A stretch of DNA of 64,000 bases from Pedobacter sp. R20-19 (GCF_000708265.2 NZ_JCKI01000002.1:1-64000); one strand, 5' to 3'. Counted from the stretch's first letter, positions 45,751 through 55,892 are shown. Numbers and translations are program-made. The notes: a model not told the origin generated them from the sequence alone.

Positions 45751-45922
45751 GCTCACGCTCGTTTCTAATGAGCGTGTAAATAGAAGGCCATATTTATGAT
45801 ATATAAACAATTTTTGTATCGGTGCCGTAATATCTCATTAGTAAATATCAAACTATACAAAGAGCTGTTGACGAGATACAATCGTAGAAATATAATGCAC
45901 TCGTTAGAAACGAGCGCAGGCA
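45751..45922. repeat. Palindrome-ended MITE-like element, copy 3
   Basis: Same layout as copy 2, offset by 179 bp. The left palindrome reads gctcgtttctaatgagc and the right gctcgtt... is changed to actcgttagaaacgagc. Interior differences are scattered substitutions, which indicates independent drift after tandem duplication. Confidence 0.8.
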
Positions 45923-46008
45923 TAACTGAGGTTACTAAATCTGTTACATCAAATTTCTAAAAATCATATAGACGATTGCTATCTTGCACAATTCGAAATT
46001 TTGATACT

Positions 46009-46671
46009 ATGAAAAAAATAATCTTCACACTTCTTCTTTCTCCACTTTTATTTATAGCAACTTTTGCCCAAAATAAACCTGCTTTCTGGGATGATGTACA
46101 AACGATTAAAAAATATGATCAAATGTACAAACCTCCGGTTCAACCTATATTGTTTGTAGGCAGCTCATCCATTCGTAAATGGGATAATCTCACCAAGGTT
46201 TTTGCTAAATATAATGTGCTTAATCGTGGTATTGGTGGTGCGGTAACCAACGACATTACTTTTTATCTGAACGATATTGTTTTCCCGTATCATCCACGTC
46301 AAATTGTTCTTTATGTGGGGGAAAATGATTTGCCGAACGAAAAAACCACACCAGATTCTGTATTAAACAGAACCATTAAATTGTATCAATCGATAAGGTC
46401 TACTTTACCTAATACACCAATATTGTATATTTCAATTAAGCCGAGCCCGAGTAGGGCAGCATTCAAAGAGAAGGCTATTGCATCCAATGCATTAATTAAG
46501 GCTTTTCTTGCTAAAGAAGCCAATACCAAATTTATTGATGTGTATAGCTTAATGTTAACAAAAACAGGCGATCTACGTCCAGAACTTTTTGTGGAAGATA
46601 TGTTGCATATGAACGCTGTGGGATATGCTATCTGGAAAAAGGCAATTGAATCACATTTATTGCGAAAATAA
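46009..46671 (+). CDS. Secreted SGNH/GDSL-type hydrolase
   Basis: 220 aa with a signal peptide ending near residue 21 (LLFIATFAQ). Block I is LFVGSSSIRKWDNL with the nucleophile serine in GSSS, block III is YVGENDLP, and block V is DMLHMNAVGY with the Asp-x-x-His pair. These mark an SGNH hydrolase, a fold used by acetyl-xylan esterases, lipases and peptidoglycan or sugar deacetylases. The ATG at 46009 is chosen because the longer frame places 11 residues before the signal. The substrate is unknown. Confidence 0.88.
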   Translation: MKKIIFTLLLSPLLFIATFAQNKPAFWDDVQTIKKYDQMYKPPVQPILFVGSSSIRKWDNLTKVFAKYNVLNRGIGGAVTNDITFYLNDIVFPYHPRQIVLYVGENDLPNEKTTPDSVLNRTIKLYQSIRSTLPNTPILYISIKPSPSRAAFKEKAIASNALIKAFLAKEANTKFIDVYSLMLTKTGDLRPELFVEDMLHMNAVGYAIWKKAIESHLLRK

Positions 46672-46784
46672 TTTATAATGAAGCAGGTGATGTGATTGAA
46701 AACCCTATTTTAACAAATTCATCACATAGACATCATTACGTATTTTGTACATTTGAAACTTTATCTCTAAAGATTCCCGTATAT

Positions 46785-49112
46785 ATGTCGATAAAATTCT
46801 ACCTGCCCATTCTCCTTTTATTATTATGTAGTTTCTCCGTTTCCGCACAAAACAAATTCACCTTAAGCGGCACCATCCGCGATGCAAGTTCTGGTGAAAC
46901 CTTAATTGGTGCTACGGTTAAAATATCCGGACCTGCTAATGCAGGCACGCTAACTAACAATTATGGTTATTTTGCACTAACACAAACTGAAGGAACATAC
47001 ACCGTAACCATCAGCTATACGGGTTTTGTGCCGATTACAAAAAGTATTAACCTGAATAAAGATACCAAACTGAATGAGGAGTTAAAAAGTACAAACGATC
47101 TTGCTGAAGTAACGGTAAACGCCAATAACCGCAAAAATGAAAACGTAAAAAGTGCGCAGATGGGGCTGGAGCGGATCGATATGAAATCCTTAAATTCTAT
47201 TCCGGTTTTATTGGGAGAGAAAGATGTTTTAAAAACCATTCAATTATTGCCTGGAGTAAAATCAGGCGGAGAGGGAAATACAGGTTTCTATGTACGTGGC
47301 GGTGCTGCCGATCAAAACCTGATTATTCTGGATGAAGCAGTGGTTTACAATTCATCACACCTTTTAGGTTTCTTTTCTACTTTTAATGCCGATGCCATTA
47401 AAGATGTAAGTTTATATAAAGGCGGAATGCCAGCACAATATGGCGGTCGTTTATCATCTGTGTTGGATGTTAAAATGGATGATGGAAATAATAAAGAATT
47501 TAAGTTTCAGGGTGGAATTGGTTTAATTGCCTCCCGACTGAAAGCCGAAGGACCTATTGTAAAAGATAAAGGCTCATTCATGGTTAGTTTCAGAAGAACT
47601 TACATTGATCTTTTTTTAAGGGCTTCTCCTGATTCTTCCATCAATGGCAGTACCCTGAATTTTTATGATATTAATGCCAAGGCGAATTACAAAATCAATG
47701 ATAAAAATACCATTTACATTTCTGGTTATTTCGGTAAGGATAATATTGGCGTTAAAGATTTATTTGAAAACAACTGGGGAAATGTAACCACTACTGTTCG
47801 TTTGAATCATATTTTTAACGATCGTTTATTTTCCAATACTTCCCTCATCTACAACAATTATAACTACACCGTAAGGTTGCTGAATGATGTGACCAATTTT
47901 AAGGCGACATCATTGGTACGTGATTTTAATTTTAAGGAAGATTTTCAATATTTCAGTAATCAGCATACACTTAGATTTGGTTTAAATGCCACGCACCATC
48001 GCATCTCGCCAATTGATATTACAACAACCAGCGAAGAATCACAGGTAAATCCGCTTGCACAAGAAAAACGTTATGGATTGGAAAGTGCGGCCTATGTATC
48101 AGATGAATGGGCAGTAAATGATAAGCTTAACTTTTTATATGGTGTACGCGTCGCTGCTTTTTCATTATTAGGTCCGGGTAATTTTAGTGAGTATGATGCG
48201 GATGGGAACATCGACCAGACAGATCAGGTAAGTAGTGGGAAGTTCTATAAAAATTACCTTAATCTGGAACCTCGTTTTTCTGTGAGTTATTTATTCAATG
48301 AACGAAACTCAATAAAGGCATCATATAACCGTAACACACAAAACATCCATATTTTAACCAATGCCACATCCAGCTCACCAACTGATCAATATGTGTTAAG
48401 CAGTAATAACATTAAGCCTGAAATTGCAGATCAGGTAGCCTTAGGTTATTTTAAAAACCTGGATGAAAATAATTATGAACTGTCTGGAGAAGTGTATTAT
48501 AAATGGATGCAAAATCAGATCGATTATAAAAATGCGGCGCAACTGCTGGCTAATTCAAATGTAGAATCAGAATTACTTTATGGTACAGGTAGGGCATATG
48601 GTTTGGAATTGTTCTTTAAAAAGAAATTTGGAAAGCTAAATGGCTGGGTTGGTTATACCTTATCAAGAACGGAACGTAAATTTGCACAATTGAATAACGG
48701 GAACTATTTTCCGGCCAGACAAGACCGCACGCATGATGTATCAGTTGTTGGTATTTATAATCTTAATCAACGGTGGACATTCTCCTCCAGCTTTATCTAT
48801 AGCACCGGTAATGCCGTTACTTTTCCGGCAGGTAAGTATATAGTGGGCGGACAAACAGTATACTATTATACGGAAAGAAATGCTGGAAGAATGCCTTACA
48901 ATATGCGGTTGGATTTGAGTGCCACGCTGGAAGGCAAACGCAAGGGAAGATTTCAATCTAGCTGGAATTTTGGCGTTTATAATGCCCTGAACAGAAAAAA
49001 CCCATATTCGATCGAATTTATCAATGATCCGAATGAGCCAGGTAGAACAGCTGCCGAGCAAACTTCTCTTTTTGGAATTATTCCTTCTGTAACCTGGAAT
49101 TTTAAATTTTAA
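46785..49112 (+). CDS. TonB-dependent receptor of the DUF4249-partnered type
   Basis: 775 aa. The signal peptide ends near SVSAQN (about residue 22). A carboxypeptidase-like domain (about 25-110, SGTIRDASSGETLIGATVKI) leads to a plug (about 120-230, VLKTIQLLPGVKSGGEGNTGF, YVRGGAADQNLIILDEAVVYN) and a barrel. The plug wording GFYVRGGAADQNLIILD fits the receptor group that pairs with DUF4249 lipoproteins instead of SusD. The partner starts 3 bp after the stop. The ATG at 46785 places the signal at the N-terminus; the longer frame to 46692 adds 31 unlikely residues. Confidence 0.9.
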   Translation: MSIKFYLPILLLLLCSFSVSAQNKFTLSGTIRDASSGETLIGATVKISGPANAGTLTNNYGYFALTQTEGTYTVTISYTGFVPITKSINLNKDTKLNEELKSTNDLAEVTVNANNRKNENVKSAQMGLERIDMKSLNSIPVLLGEKDVLKTIQLLPGVKSGGEGNTGFYVRGGAADQNLIILDEAVVYNSSHLLGFFSTFNADAIKDVSLYKGGMPAQYGGRLSSVLDVKMDDGNNKEFKFQGGIGLIASRLKAEGPIVKDKGSFMVSFRRTYIDLFLRASPDSSINGSTLNFYDINAKANYKINDKNTIYISGYFGKDNIGVKDLFENNWGNVTTTVRLNHIFNDRLFSNTSLIYNNYNYTVRLLNDVTNFKATSLVRDFNFKEDFQYFSNQHTLRFGLNATHHRISPIDITTTSEESQVNPLAQEKRYGLESAAYVSDEWAVNDKLNFLYGVRVAAFSLLGPGNFSEYDADGNIDQTDQVSSGKFYKNYLNLEPRFSVSYLFNERNSIKASYNRNTQNIHILTNATSSSPTDQYVLSSNNIKPEIADQVALGYFKNLDENNYELSGEVYYKWMQNQIDYKNAAQLLANSNVESELLYGTGRAYGLELFFKKKFGKLNGWVGYTLSRTERKFAQLNNGNYFPARQDRTHDVSVVGIYNLNQRWTFSSSFIYSTGNAVTFPAGKYIVGGQTVYYYTERNAGRMPYNMRLDLSATLEGKRKGRFQSSWNFGVYNALNRKNPYSIEFINDPNEPGRTAAEQTSLFGIIPSVTWNFKF

Positions 49113-49115
49113 TCC

Positions 49116-49916
49116 ATGAAAAAACATTTAATATACTTGTTGATGGCCACTATTGGTCTTACATCTTGTAAAAAAATCATCCAGATTGATACCAATAATG
49201 CCGAACCTCAGTTGGTTATTGAAGGGAAAATATCAGACAGGTTAGTCGAACAGCAGATTTTGATCAGTAAAACAGTTGGTTATGATGAGAAAGGGGTTTA
49301 TCCCAAAGTATCAGGCGCTACAGTAAAGGTGAGCGATAACAGTGGTAAAATTTATGTTTTTGCAGAAAAATCGCCTGGTATTTATGTGAACAGAATGCGG
49401 GGTGTTTCTGGTATTACCTATAAAATGGAGGTAACCGTTGAAGGTAAAAATTACCAGGCCAGTTCTAAAATGCCTAACCATGTAAAGTTGGATTCCATCG
49501 GTGTAATTACGAATAACTTTTTTGGAAATGAGCGTAAAACAGCTGCTGCCTTTTTGGTCGATCCTGCAAATGAAAATAATTTTTATCGTTTTAACCTCTA
49601 TGTAAATGGCCTTTTTTCTGATCGGATTTATGTGAACAACGATCGCTTAACCAATGGCAATAACCTGCGAATTCAATTGTATTATGAAGCAAATGATGAT
49701 GACGATGAGGGGTTAAAAAGTGGTGATAATATCAGTGTAGAAATGGAGGGTATAGATTCCAATATTTTTAATTACTGGTATGCATTGAGTGAGCAATCTG
49801 GTGGAGGTCCGAATCAGGGTACCACACCTTCCAATCCTACATCTAATATTTCTAACGGTGCTTTAGGCTATTTTAGTGCTCATACTTTTCAAAGGCTAAG
49901 TACCACGGTAAAATAA
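49116..49916 (+). CDS. DUF4249-family surface lipoprotein
   Basis: 266 aa. Lipoprotein signal with Cys18 (IGLTSCKK). An early VIEGKISDR strand and an Ig-like beta region (VSGATVKVSDNSGKIYVF, GITYKMEVTVEGKNYQASSKMP) match DUF4249 as I remember it. It is translationally close (3 bp) to the TonB receptor and probably binds the same ligand at the cell surface in a SusD-like role. The ligand class is unknown. Confidence 0.85.
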   Translation: MKKHLIYLLMATIGLTSCKKIIQIDTNNAEPQLVIEGKISDRLVEQQILISKTVGYDEKGVYPKVSGATVKVSDNSGKIYVFAEKSPGIYVNRMRGVSGITYKMEVTVEGKNYQASSKMPNHVKLDSIGVITNNFFGNERKTAAAFLVDPANENNFYRFNLYVNGLFSDRIYVNNDRLTNGNNLRIQLYYEANDDDDEGLKSGDNISVEMEGIDSNIFNYWYALSEQSGGGPNQGTTPSNPTSNISNGALGYFSAHTFQRLSTTVK

Positions 49917-49970
49917 ATATACTGATTTTGGAATATTAAAACTCCTTTAAAATTTCATTGTTTTGCATGT

Positions 49971-50930
49971 ATGAAAGTATTTATAAGCGGTAACATTGCA
50001 CAGGTTGGTATTAAACAACTGGAAGAAAAACACATAGAAATTACGCAATGGAAGGAGGATAGACAAATTACTGCTGAGGAATTAATCGAAGCTTGTAAAG
50101 GTCAGGATGCATTAGTGAGTGTTGGTCCGAATAAAATCGATGCTAAGTTTTTGAATGCTGTTAAACATTTAAAGGTTATTGCGCTTCATTCCGTAGGATT
50201 TGATCAGGTGGATGTAGATGAGGCAAAAAAGTTAAATATTCTCGTTGGAAATACGCCTGGTGTTTTAAGTGGTGCTACAGCTTCTGCTGCTTTTTTATTG
50301 ATGCTGGCCGTATCCAGAAAGGCATTTTACCTGCACAAGAAAATTATAAATGGTAACTGGCAAAATTACGAGCCTACGCCAGAATTGGGTATAGAGTTAA
50401 ATGGTAAAACCCTTGGTGTTTTTGGTTTGGGGAAGATCGGACTGGAGATGGCTAAAAAATGTGCAGGTGCTTTTCAGATGCCTGTTATTTACCACAATCG
50501 GTCTCGCAACGAAGATGCAGAAAAAGAGATCAATGCAAAATATGTTTCTTTTGAAGAACTGCTAGAACAGAGTGATGTCATCAGTGTTCATACTGCGCTA
50601 ACGGATGAAACCAAGGATAAATTTTCAATGGATGTTTTCAAAAAAATGAAACCGACTTCAATATTTATCAATACCGCGAGGGGTGGCATTCATAATGAAA
50701 AAGACTTAATTCAGGCATTGGAAGAAAAAATAATCTGGGGTGCAGGTTTAGATGTAACCAATCCAGAACCGATGGATAAAAATAACCCACTTTTAAATAT
50801 GGATAATGCTGCCGTTTTGCCTCATATTGGCTCTGCAACGGAAGAAACCCGTGATGCCATGGCTAATCTTATTGCTGAGAATATCATCGCTGGATTAAAT
50901 GGTGAGAAATTGCCATATCCTGTTGGGTAA
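49971..50930 (+). CDS. D-isomer-specific 2-hydroxyacid dehydrogenase, glyoxylate/hydroxypyruvate reductase-like
   Basis: 319 aa. The NAD(P)-binding motif is GVFGLGKIGLEMAKKC. Catalytic Arg is in NTARGGIHNE, Glu in LDVTNPEPMD and His in LPHIGSATEETR. The LPHIGSAT ending is typical of GhrB/GRHPR-type reductases and differs from the lactate-dehydrogenase-like enzyme at 29837. A following hairpin region separates it from the convergent gene. Confidence 0.87.
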   Translation: MKVFISGNIAQVGIKQLEEKHIEITQWKEDRQITAEELIEACKGQDALVSVGPNKIDAKFLNAVKHLKVIALHSVGFDQVDVDEAKKLNILVGNTPGVLSGATASAAFLLMLAVSRKAFYLHKKIINGNWQNYEPTPELGIELNGKTLGVFGLGKIGLEMAKKCAGAFQMPVIYHNRSRNEDAEKEINAKYVSFEELLEQSDVISVHTALTDETKDKFSMDVFKKMKPTSIFINTARGGIHNEKDLIQALEEKIIWGAGLDVTNPEPMDKNNPLLNMDNAAVLPHIGSATEETRDAMANLIAENIIAGLNGEKLPYPVG

Positions 50931-51082
50931 TAGTTATTAAGCAATTGCTCCTTCGGAGGAGTGCCCGCAGGCGGGGTGGTTTTCCCGCAGATTAAAGATG
51001 ATTTAAGGTACGGATACAAATGTATTTAAGTTCTACAAATTAGGTGTCTTATGTCTTTGCGGGAAACTCTTTTGTAACTGAT

Positions 51083-51117
51083 AAAAAAAAGGCTCGAACG
51101 CGTAAGCATTCGAGCCT
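51083..51117 (-). terminator. Minus-strand terminator after the MG2/plug-like gene
   Basis: Arms aggctcgaa (51090-51098) and ttcgagcct (51109-51117) with a 10-nt loop. On the minus strand the hairpin is followed by eight T. It lies 22 bp past the stop of the gene at 51139. Confidence 0.85.
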
Positions 51118-51138
51118 GCTATTATATAACTATTGATT

Positions 51139-53865
51139 TTATTTAACCGTATATCTTAACACCGATCTTCCTAAGTTTCCATTGGCATCAATTCCTTCAA
51201 TAATCACTTTATACTGACCTTTTCCATCTGCATTATAAAATTCAAATGATGAATTTCCGGTTGCATCCGTAATAATTTTAGGGTTCCAGTAAATGGTTGT
51301 TCTTAAATCGGTTTTGTTCATATTGGCCGGAACATCATATTTTGGTGAATAGAACTGTTTCTCTTTGTTGTAGCCTTGAGGAGAAAAGGTTACTTCGTAG
51401 TTTTTCGGAAGCAGATCCAGCAATTGTGCCTTAGAGATTTTGGTTCCCTTTGGTGCTTTCTTCTGGTTAAATACAATTACACCATTCACGTTATTAGCAC
51501 GATTCACTAAGCCCAATTCATCTCTTAAAAATACTTCAATAGATTCGATTTCATTCGGATTTAAGGTGTTAATCTGGTTAACATCAACACTCATTCCGTT
51601 TATAAAAATCCCCATCGGAATTTTTTTACCCGCATTAAAGTCTCTGGTTACATAAAAATTATTATCCTGATAAGTTACACCGGCAAGCATACCCTGCAAA
51701 CAATTAATTAATAAAGCACAACCCTGTAAACGGTCGCCTGTTATTTCATGATCAGCCATTTGGCTAAGTCCGGTTAGGGCAGGATAATCTTTATGACTCA
51801 CTTTCGGTGTAACAGCACCTTTAATGGTTACATCCTTTAAAGTGTGTAAATAAGAATACTGTTTTTTGCTATTATCTAAATAAGTGGTGAGGGCACTATC
51901 AATATTTAAAACCTCTTCTGCGGCACTGAAATTCCGCGTTAAAGTTGGTACAGGAGATCCATTCAGGCTGATGGCCATGGCTTTATAATTAGGGTTATAT
52001 TTGGCCGTGATGGTTACTTTAGAAGAATCATTTAGCACTAAATTCTTGAATCTGAAATTTCCAACCGGATCTGTTACGCCCTCCAGGTTAAAACGTTTAT
52101 CAGGAATGGTAAGCAACAACTGGCCCTTCCTTACCGGGATACCATTATTCATTCTTAATATTCCAGAAACTTCTATGCCTTGTTCTGGCATAAAGCTGAT
52201 TTTTGGTAAGTTACCAGCCAATACATCCGTATATTTAAAACTGCGGTAACCTTGTGTAAGCAAAAGCACATCCAGGTCAGCATTTTTTTTAGCATCGGGT
52301 GTATTAAAATAATAGTTAGGCTTTTCTATATAACCCTTAATATCACTACTTAGTAATAGTCCGGTTAAAATGGTACTGGTAGCATCATCATTTGCAGGTA
52401 CTTTTGTTTCGTCTACCACCGCTACAGAAAAATTCCCTTCAATAGGTGCGCCATCTTTTTTCGCAGAAACATTAACCTTCACTTTTTTCTTTACACCGTA
52501 AGCCGGGGCTGCGGTGGTTAAAGTTACAGCCATATTGTTTTTATGCTGAACAAAAGCCAGGCGTTCACTCAACGGCTTGCCCTCATCTGTAAATAAGGTA
52601 AACTGTGCAATACCGGCAGGGAATTTAGATTTTAAAATGCTGGTACTATATTCTTTGTTTGATAAGGCAGTTTGGGCACCGTAACAAATTACACCTTTGC
52701 TTTGCGCTACCAGATATAGCTTTTTGCCTTTATTTTCTTCGAAAAAGCCATCATTAGAAACAATTTTAACTTGGATATTTTCTGTATCAGTATTATCAAC
52801 GGTTACTTTAATGCCTTTCTCATTAACTGCCGGAAGATTATAAGTCTCGGTTGTACCATCAGCATAAGTTACATTGGCTTTATAGGTTTTCCCTTTTTCA
52901 GCTAAAAAGTCAAAGCTACCCATGCCAAGATGCTGGGCATTAAAAGTAGTGATTTGCTTGCCCTCGCTATCAGTAACAGTTCCTTTAGCGTTAATGCCTA
53001 ATCCATCACTTTTAATGGCCTTGAAAGCGACCTTATTCACCAATCCGGCGATGAGATTTCCACCTTCCGGAAAGAATTGAAAATCTTTGCTTAAGATGGC
53101 ATTAGCCAGGGTAAAACTATTGTTTACAACATCTTTATCTGTGGTATTTATGCTGGTAATTAATTCACCCTTTTTTAATTGATATTCGGCCTTTTGATTG
53201 GCGCTCATGGCAATAGTTAAATAACCATTGGCATCAGTTGTACCCCTGCCTTTAGCAATAACCGTATAACTGGTAACCACTTGCCAGCTTACATTTCTGT
53301 TGGCATAAGGCTTGTTATTGGCATCTTTAAACTGTACGCGGGCATCAATTTTTTCTTGTTTATCAGTTGATGTATTTTTATAGGTAACATGGGTTTTAAC
53401 TTCCTTATCAATAGCCTCACCTACGTAGAACGTTTTATTAAAATAAGCCGGGTTATCAAAGTTAAGCATCCACATGGTATAAGCTCTGATATGATAATTC
53501 CCTTGTTTGTAATTCACCTGATCCAACGGGAAATTGCCGTTTGCCACACCGGCGGTAATAGGCAGCTTTATCGTTTGGATGAGTGAGTCTTTCTGGTTAA
53601 TCACGTCAACATAAACAATCTTACTAATCCCCGATAGCAAATTTTGATTCTCGGTTACATAAGCTTTAAACCAAACGGTATCTGCAATGGCATAATAGGG
53701 TTTATCAAAATGCAGATAAATTTTCTCTGCCGGATAATCATTAAGGGCTTTGTTAGTTTTTGCAATAAGGGTATTAATGCTTACAGTATCAGTTTGCGCC
53801 GATAATGAAAAATTTATGGTAAAGAGAACGGAGAGGATTAAAAAGGATAGTCTAAAAATTTTCAT
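51139..53865 (-). CDS. Large secreted protein with MG2-like start and TonB plug-like C-terminal region
   Basis: 908 aa with a signal peptide (FTINFSLSAQT). The first domain (about 45-150, AEKIYLHFDKPYYAIADTVWFKAYV) is the macroglobulin MG2-like fold. Several more beta domains follow. A plug-like stretch occurs at about 670-800 (LKDVTIKGAV, LQGMLAGV, IFINGMSVD, NPNEIESIEVFL), and a final macroglobulin-type region ends SSFEFYNADGKGQYKVIIEGID. No beta-barrel is present, so it is not a transporter itself. This mixture is known from Bacteroidota, but its function is not established. It may be a periplasmic scaffold or an accessory to outer-membrane transport. Confidence 0.8.
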   Translation of the reverse strand: MKIFRLSFLILSVLFTINFSLSAQTDTVSINTLIAKTNKALNDYPAEKIYLHFDKPYYAIADTVWFKAYVTENQNLLSGISKIVYVDVINQKDSLIQTIKLPITAGVANGNFPLDQVNYKQGNYHIRAYTMWMLNFDNPAYFNKTFYVGEAIDKEVKTHVTYKNTSTDKQEKIDARVQFKDANNKPYANRNVSWQVVTSYTVIAKGRGTTDANGYLTIAMSANQKAEYQLKKGELITSINTTDKDVVNNSFTLANAILSKDFQFFPEGGNLIAGLVNKVAFKAIKSDGLGINAKGTVTDSEGKQITTFNAQHLGMGSFDFLAEKGKTYKANVTYADGTTETYNLPAVNEKGIKVTVDNTDTENIQVKIVSNDGFFEENKGKKLYLVAQSKGVICYGAQTALSNKEYSTSILKSKFPAGIAQFTLFTDEGKPLSERLAFVQHKNNMAVTLTTAAPAYGVKKKVKVNVSAKKDGAPIEGNFSVAVVDETKVPANDDATSTILTGLLLSSDIKGYIEKPNYYFNTPDAKKNADLDVLLLTQGYRSFKYTDVLAGNLPKISFMPEQGIEVSGILRMNNGIPVRKGQLLLTIPDKRFNLEGVTDPVGNFRFKNLVLNDSSKVTITAKYNPNYKAMAISLNGSPVPTLTRNFSAAEEVLNIDSALTTYLDNSKKQYSYLHTLKDVTIKGAVTPKVSHKDYPALTGLSQMADHEITGDRLQGCALLINCLQGMLAGVTYQDNNFYVTRDFNAGKKIPMGIFINGMSVDVNQINTLNPNEIESIEVFLRDELGLVNRANNVNGVIVFNQKKAPKGTKISKAQLLDLLPKNYEVTFSPQGYNKEKQFYSPKYDVPANMNKTDLRTTIYWNPKIITDATGNSSFEFYNADGKGQYKVIIEGIDANGNLGRSVLRYTVK

Positions 53866-53987
53866 GAATTGGAAATTAAATACTTAGGTTGTAAATATAT
53901 CCAATTAAAAATAGTGCACCTAAATTGTATGCATCTTTAACACTTTTTTACATTATGTATTCAGAAAATTTACTAAAATTTTGGCAT

Positions 53988-54019
53988 AAAAAAAACAAGC
54001 CGGCCAAAGCCAGCTTGTT
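53988..54019 (-). terminator. Minus-strand terminator after the nitroreductase gene
   Basis: Arms aacaagc + ggc and gcc + gcttgtt with one mismatch and a caaa loop (53994-54019). On the minus strand a run of eight T follows. It lies 25 bp past the stop at 54045. Confidence 0.85.
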
Positions 54020-54044
54020 CGTAATACTGTGGGATATGAATTTC

Positions 54045-54677
54045 TTATTTGTATTCTATCACAAACTCGTTTAAAGGAGTACGAACTTTTTTAAGATTCA
54101 CCAGCCAGTCGCCATTTTCATCCCTGTTACCCAACGGTAATAAAGTTACGCTTTTTAAATGTTTTTGGTCTAAGCCCAATAATTCGTCGAGTTGTTGAGC
54201 ATTAAAGCCTTCCATTGGGGTATGATCTACTTTTAATAAAGCGGCTTGTGCAATGGCTACTCCAAAAGCCAGGTAAGCTTGTTTTGCTGCATGATGAAAA
54301 TTTTCTTCTGCTGATCTGGATAATAAAGTGCCTTTTAACTGGTTTTTATACGCATCGGTTGTATCTAAAGGCAACCCGCGTTCCGTATTCATTCTATCAA
54401 ATACTTCGTCAATTCCTTCTTCGGTATAATTATCCTGAGCAGCAAAAACCAATAGGTGTGAAGCATCTACCACTTGCGATTGGTTGTAAGCTATAGGCAA
54501 AATTTGTTCTTTTAACTCCTGGTTAGTGATAACAATAACTTTAAATGGCTGTAAGCCGGAAGATGTTGGAGCCAACTGCGCAGCTTTTATAATTTGATCT
54601 ACCTGATCTTGTTCTACAGGCTGACCATTCATTTTTTTAACGGCATAACGCCAATTTAGTGCATCGATTAAGCTCAT
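54045..54677 (-). CDS. Nitroreductase-family NAD(P)H-dependent oxidoreductase
   Basis: 210 aa, typical size. FMN-binding residues are suggested by the N-terminal RYAVKKM segment and by AAQLAPTSSGLQPFKVIVI. The C-terminal part reads SVTLLPLGNRDENGDW, the usual family ending. Such NfsB-like enzymes reduce quinones, nitro compounds or flavins. It is a single gene with its own terminator; its start is 93 bp from the EEP-family gene. Confidence 0.87.
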   Translation of the reverse strand: MSLIDALNWRYAVKKMNGQPVEQDQVDQIIKAAQLAPTSSGLQPFKVIVITNQELKEQILPIAYNQSQVVDASHLLVFAAQDNYTEEGIDEVFDRMNTERGLPLDTTDAYKNQLKGTLLSRSAEENFHHAAKQAYLAFGVAIAQAALLKVDHTPMEGFNAQQLDELLGLDQKHLKSVTLLPLGNRDENGDWLVNLKKVRTPLNEFVIEYK

Positions 54678-54770
54678 GGTATGATTAAATTTTAAACTAA
54701 ATATCTACTTAAACTATTTTTAATTTATTGATGTATGATAAGAAAATAAATGCTCATGAGAAAAGCCCGA

Positions 54771-55892
54771 CTATTTTTTCGAAGATTTTTGAACAAATCT
54801 TAAATCGCTCCTTACTGGAAAATGATCTGATAATTTTGCCTTTTCAATTTCATAATTCAGCACCTCAAGGTTTTTTGATGTCGCAATATAATCGATCTGA
54901 AAATTTGGAAATTTGCCATTATACGTGGTTCCAAAGCCTAAGCCTTTTTTAATGAAGGCATTATTTAAATTCTGCGTAATCTGGGTCACTACGTATGATG
55001 CAGGTGTATCGTTAAAATCGCCGGCAATTAGATAAGGTGTTTTACAATTATCCATTTCCTTTTTCATCACATCTACCTGACTGCTTCTTTTAAGAAAGGC
55101 ACTTTTTAACATTCTTAAAATACGCTTTGATGGCTGAATTTGCGTATTCATTTCCTTTACTTTATCAAGATATTCATAATCCTGCTTTTCGAAAGAGATA
55201 GATTGAAAATGCACATTATATACCCTCAAGGTTTGGCCTTTAACATCTAAATCCGTGTAGATGCTCATATTTCCGGGGAAGCCCTCTACAAAAGGAATTT
55301 TACCAGAGGCTTTAATCGGAAATTTTGAGAAAATGGCTAAACCAATGGCTTCATATTCATTTTTATTGGTTGGTACAAAGAAGAAATGTTTTGTTTTTAG
55401 AATTTTTTTGAGACTGTCGATGGTATTAAAATCACCCTTGTAACGCGTGTAAAACTCCTGAAAACAAATAATATCCGGACTTTGATCATTTACGACCTGC
55501 AGTATTTTTTCTTTTACTGATTCATCATTTTCGCCTCCATAAAGCTTAAAATTATGAACATTATAAGTCATCATTCTAATGCTATTATCTGCCTTTTCTA
55601 TTTTGCCTTTATCACCACTAATGGAAAACGTTGCCCTTAGTGTTTTATAGCCATAAGCGATAACAACTAAACTGATTAGTGCAAAAACCCACTTTTTACT
55701 AATACACCACCAGGCGATAAAGATGATATGAAGGAATAAAAAATATGGATAGGCTAAACCAAAAAAGGCAATAATTGGGTGTTCACGCGGATCCATATTG
55801 CCTGCAACTGTTCCCAATATTAATCCGATAGCCAAAATTATTGCAATCGGAAATAATAGTTTATCCAGTAAATTATACTTTTTAGTCGACAT
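54771..55892 (-). CDS. Membrane-anchored endonuclease/exonuclease/phosphatase family protein
   Basis: 373 aa. Two or three N-terminal membrane segments (about 10-30, 40-60, 68-85) precede an EEP domain from about 105. Motifs visible are MTYNVHNFKLYG, CFQEF (metal-binding Glu), YNVHFQS, AGDFNDTP and SDHFPV. These are complete for the family. Members act on DNA, RNA, sphingomyelin or inositol phosphates, and which applies here is open. Its start overlaps the upstream rhomboid stop by one base (TAATG), so the genes are coupled. Confidence 0.87.
   Translation of the reverse strand: MSTKKYNLLDKLLFPIAIILAIGLILGTVAGNMDPREHPIIAFFGLAYPYFLFLHIIFIAWWCISKKWVFALISLVVIAYGYKTLRATFSISGDKGKIEKADNSIRMMTYNVHNFKLYGGENDESVKEKILQVVNDQSPDIICFQEFYTRYKGDFNTIDSLKKILKTKHFFFVPTNKNEYEAIGLAIFSKFPIKASGKIPFVEGFPGNMSIYTDLDVKGQTLRVYNVHFQSISFEKQDYEYLDKVKEMNTQIQPSKRILRMLKSAFLKRSSQVDVMKKEMDNCKTPYLIAGDFNDTPASYVVTQITQNLNNAFIKKGLGFGTTYNGKFPNFQIDYIATSKNLEVLNYEIEKAKLSDHFPVRSDLRFVQKSSKK

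Noticed and set aside
45409..45922. CRISPR array
   Set aside because: Units are 160-180 bp with long similar interiors, not short identical repeats separated by unique spacers, and no cas gene is near.
48741..49127. Minus-strand frame of 128 aa
   Set aside because: It is antisense to the end of a TonB receptor whose barrel sequence is clearly coding.
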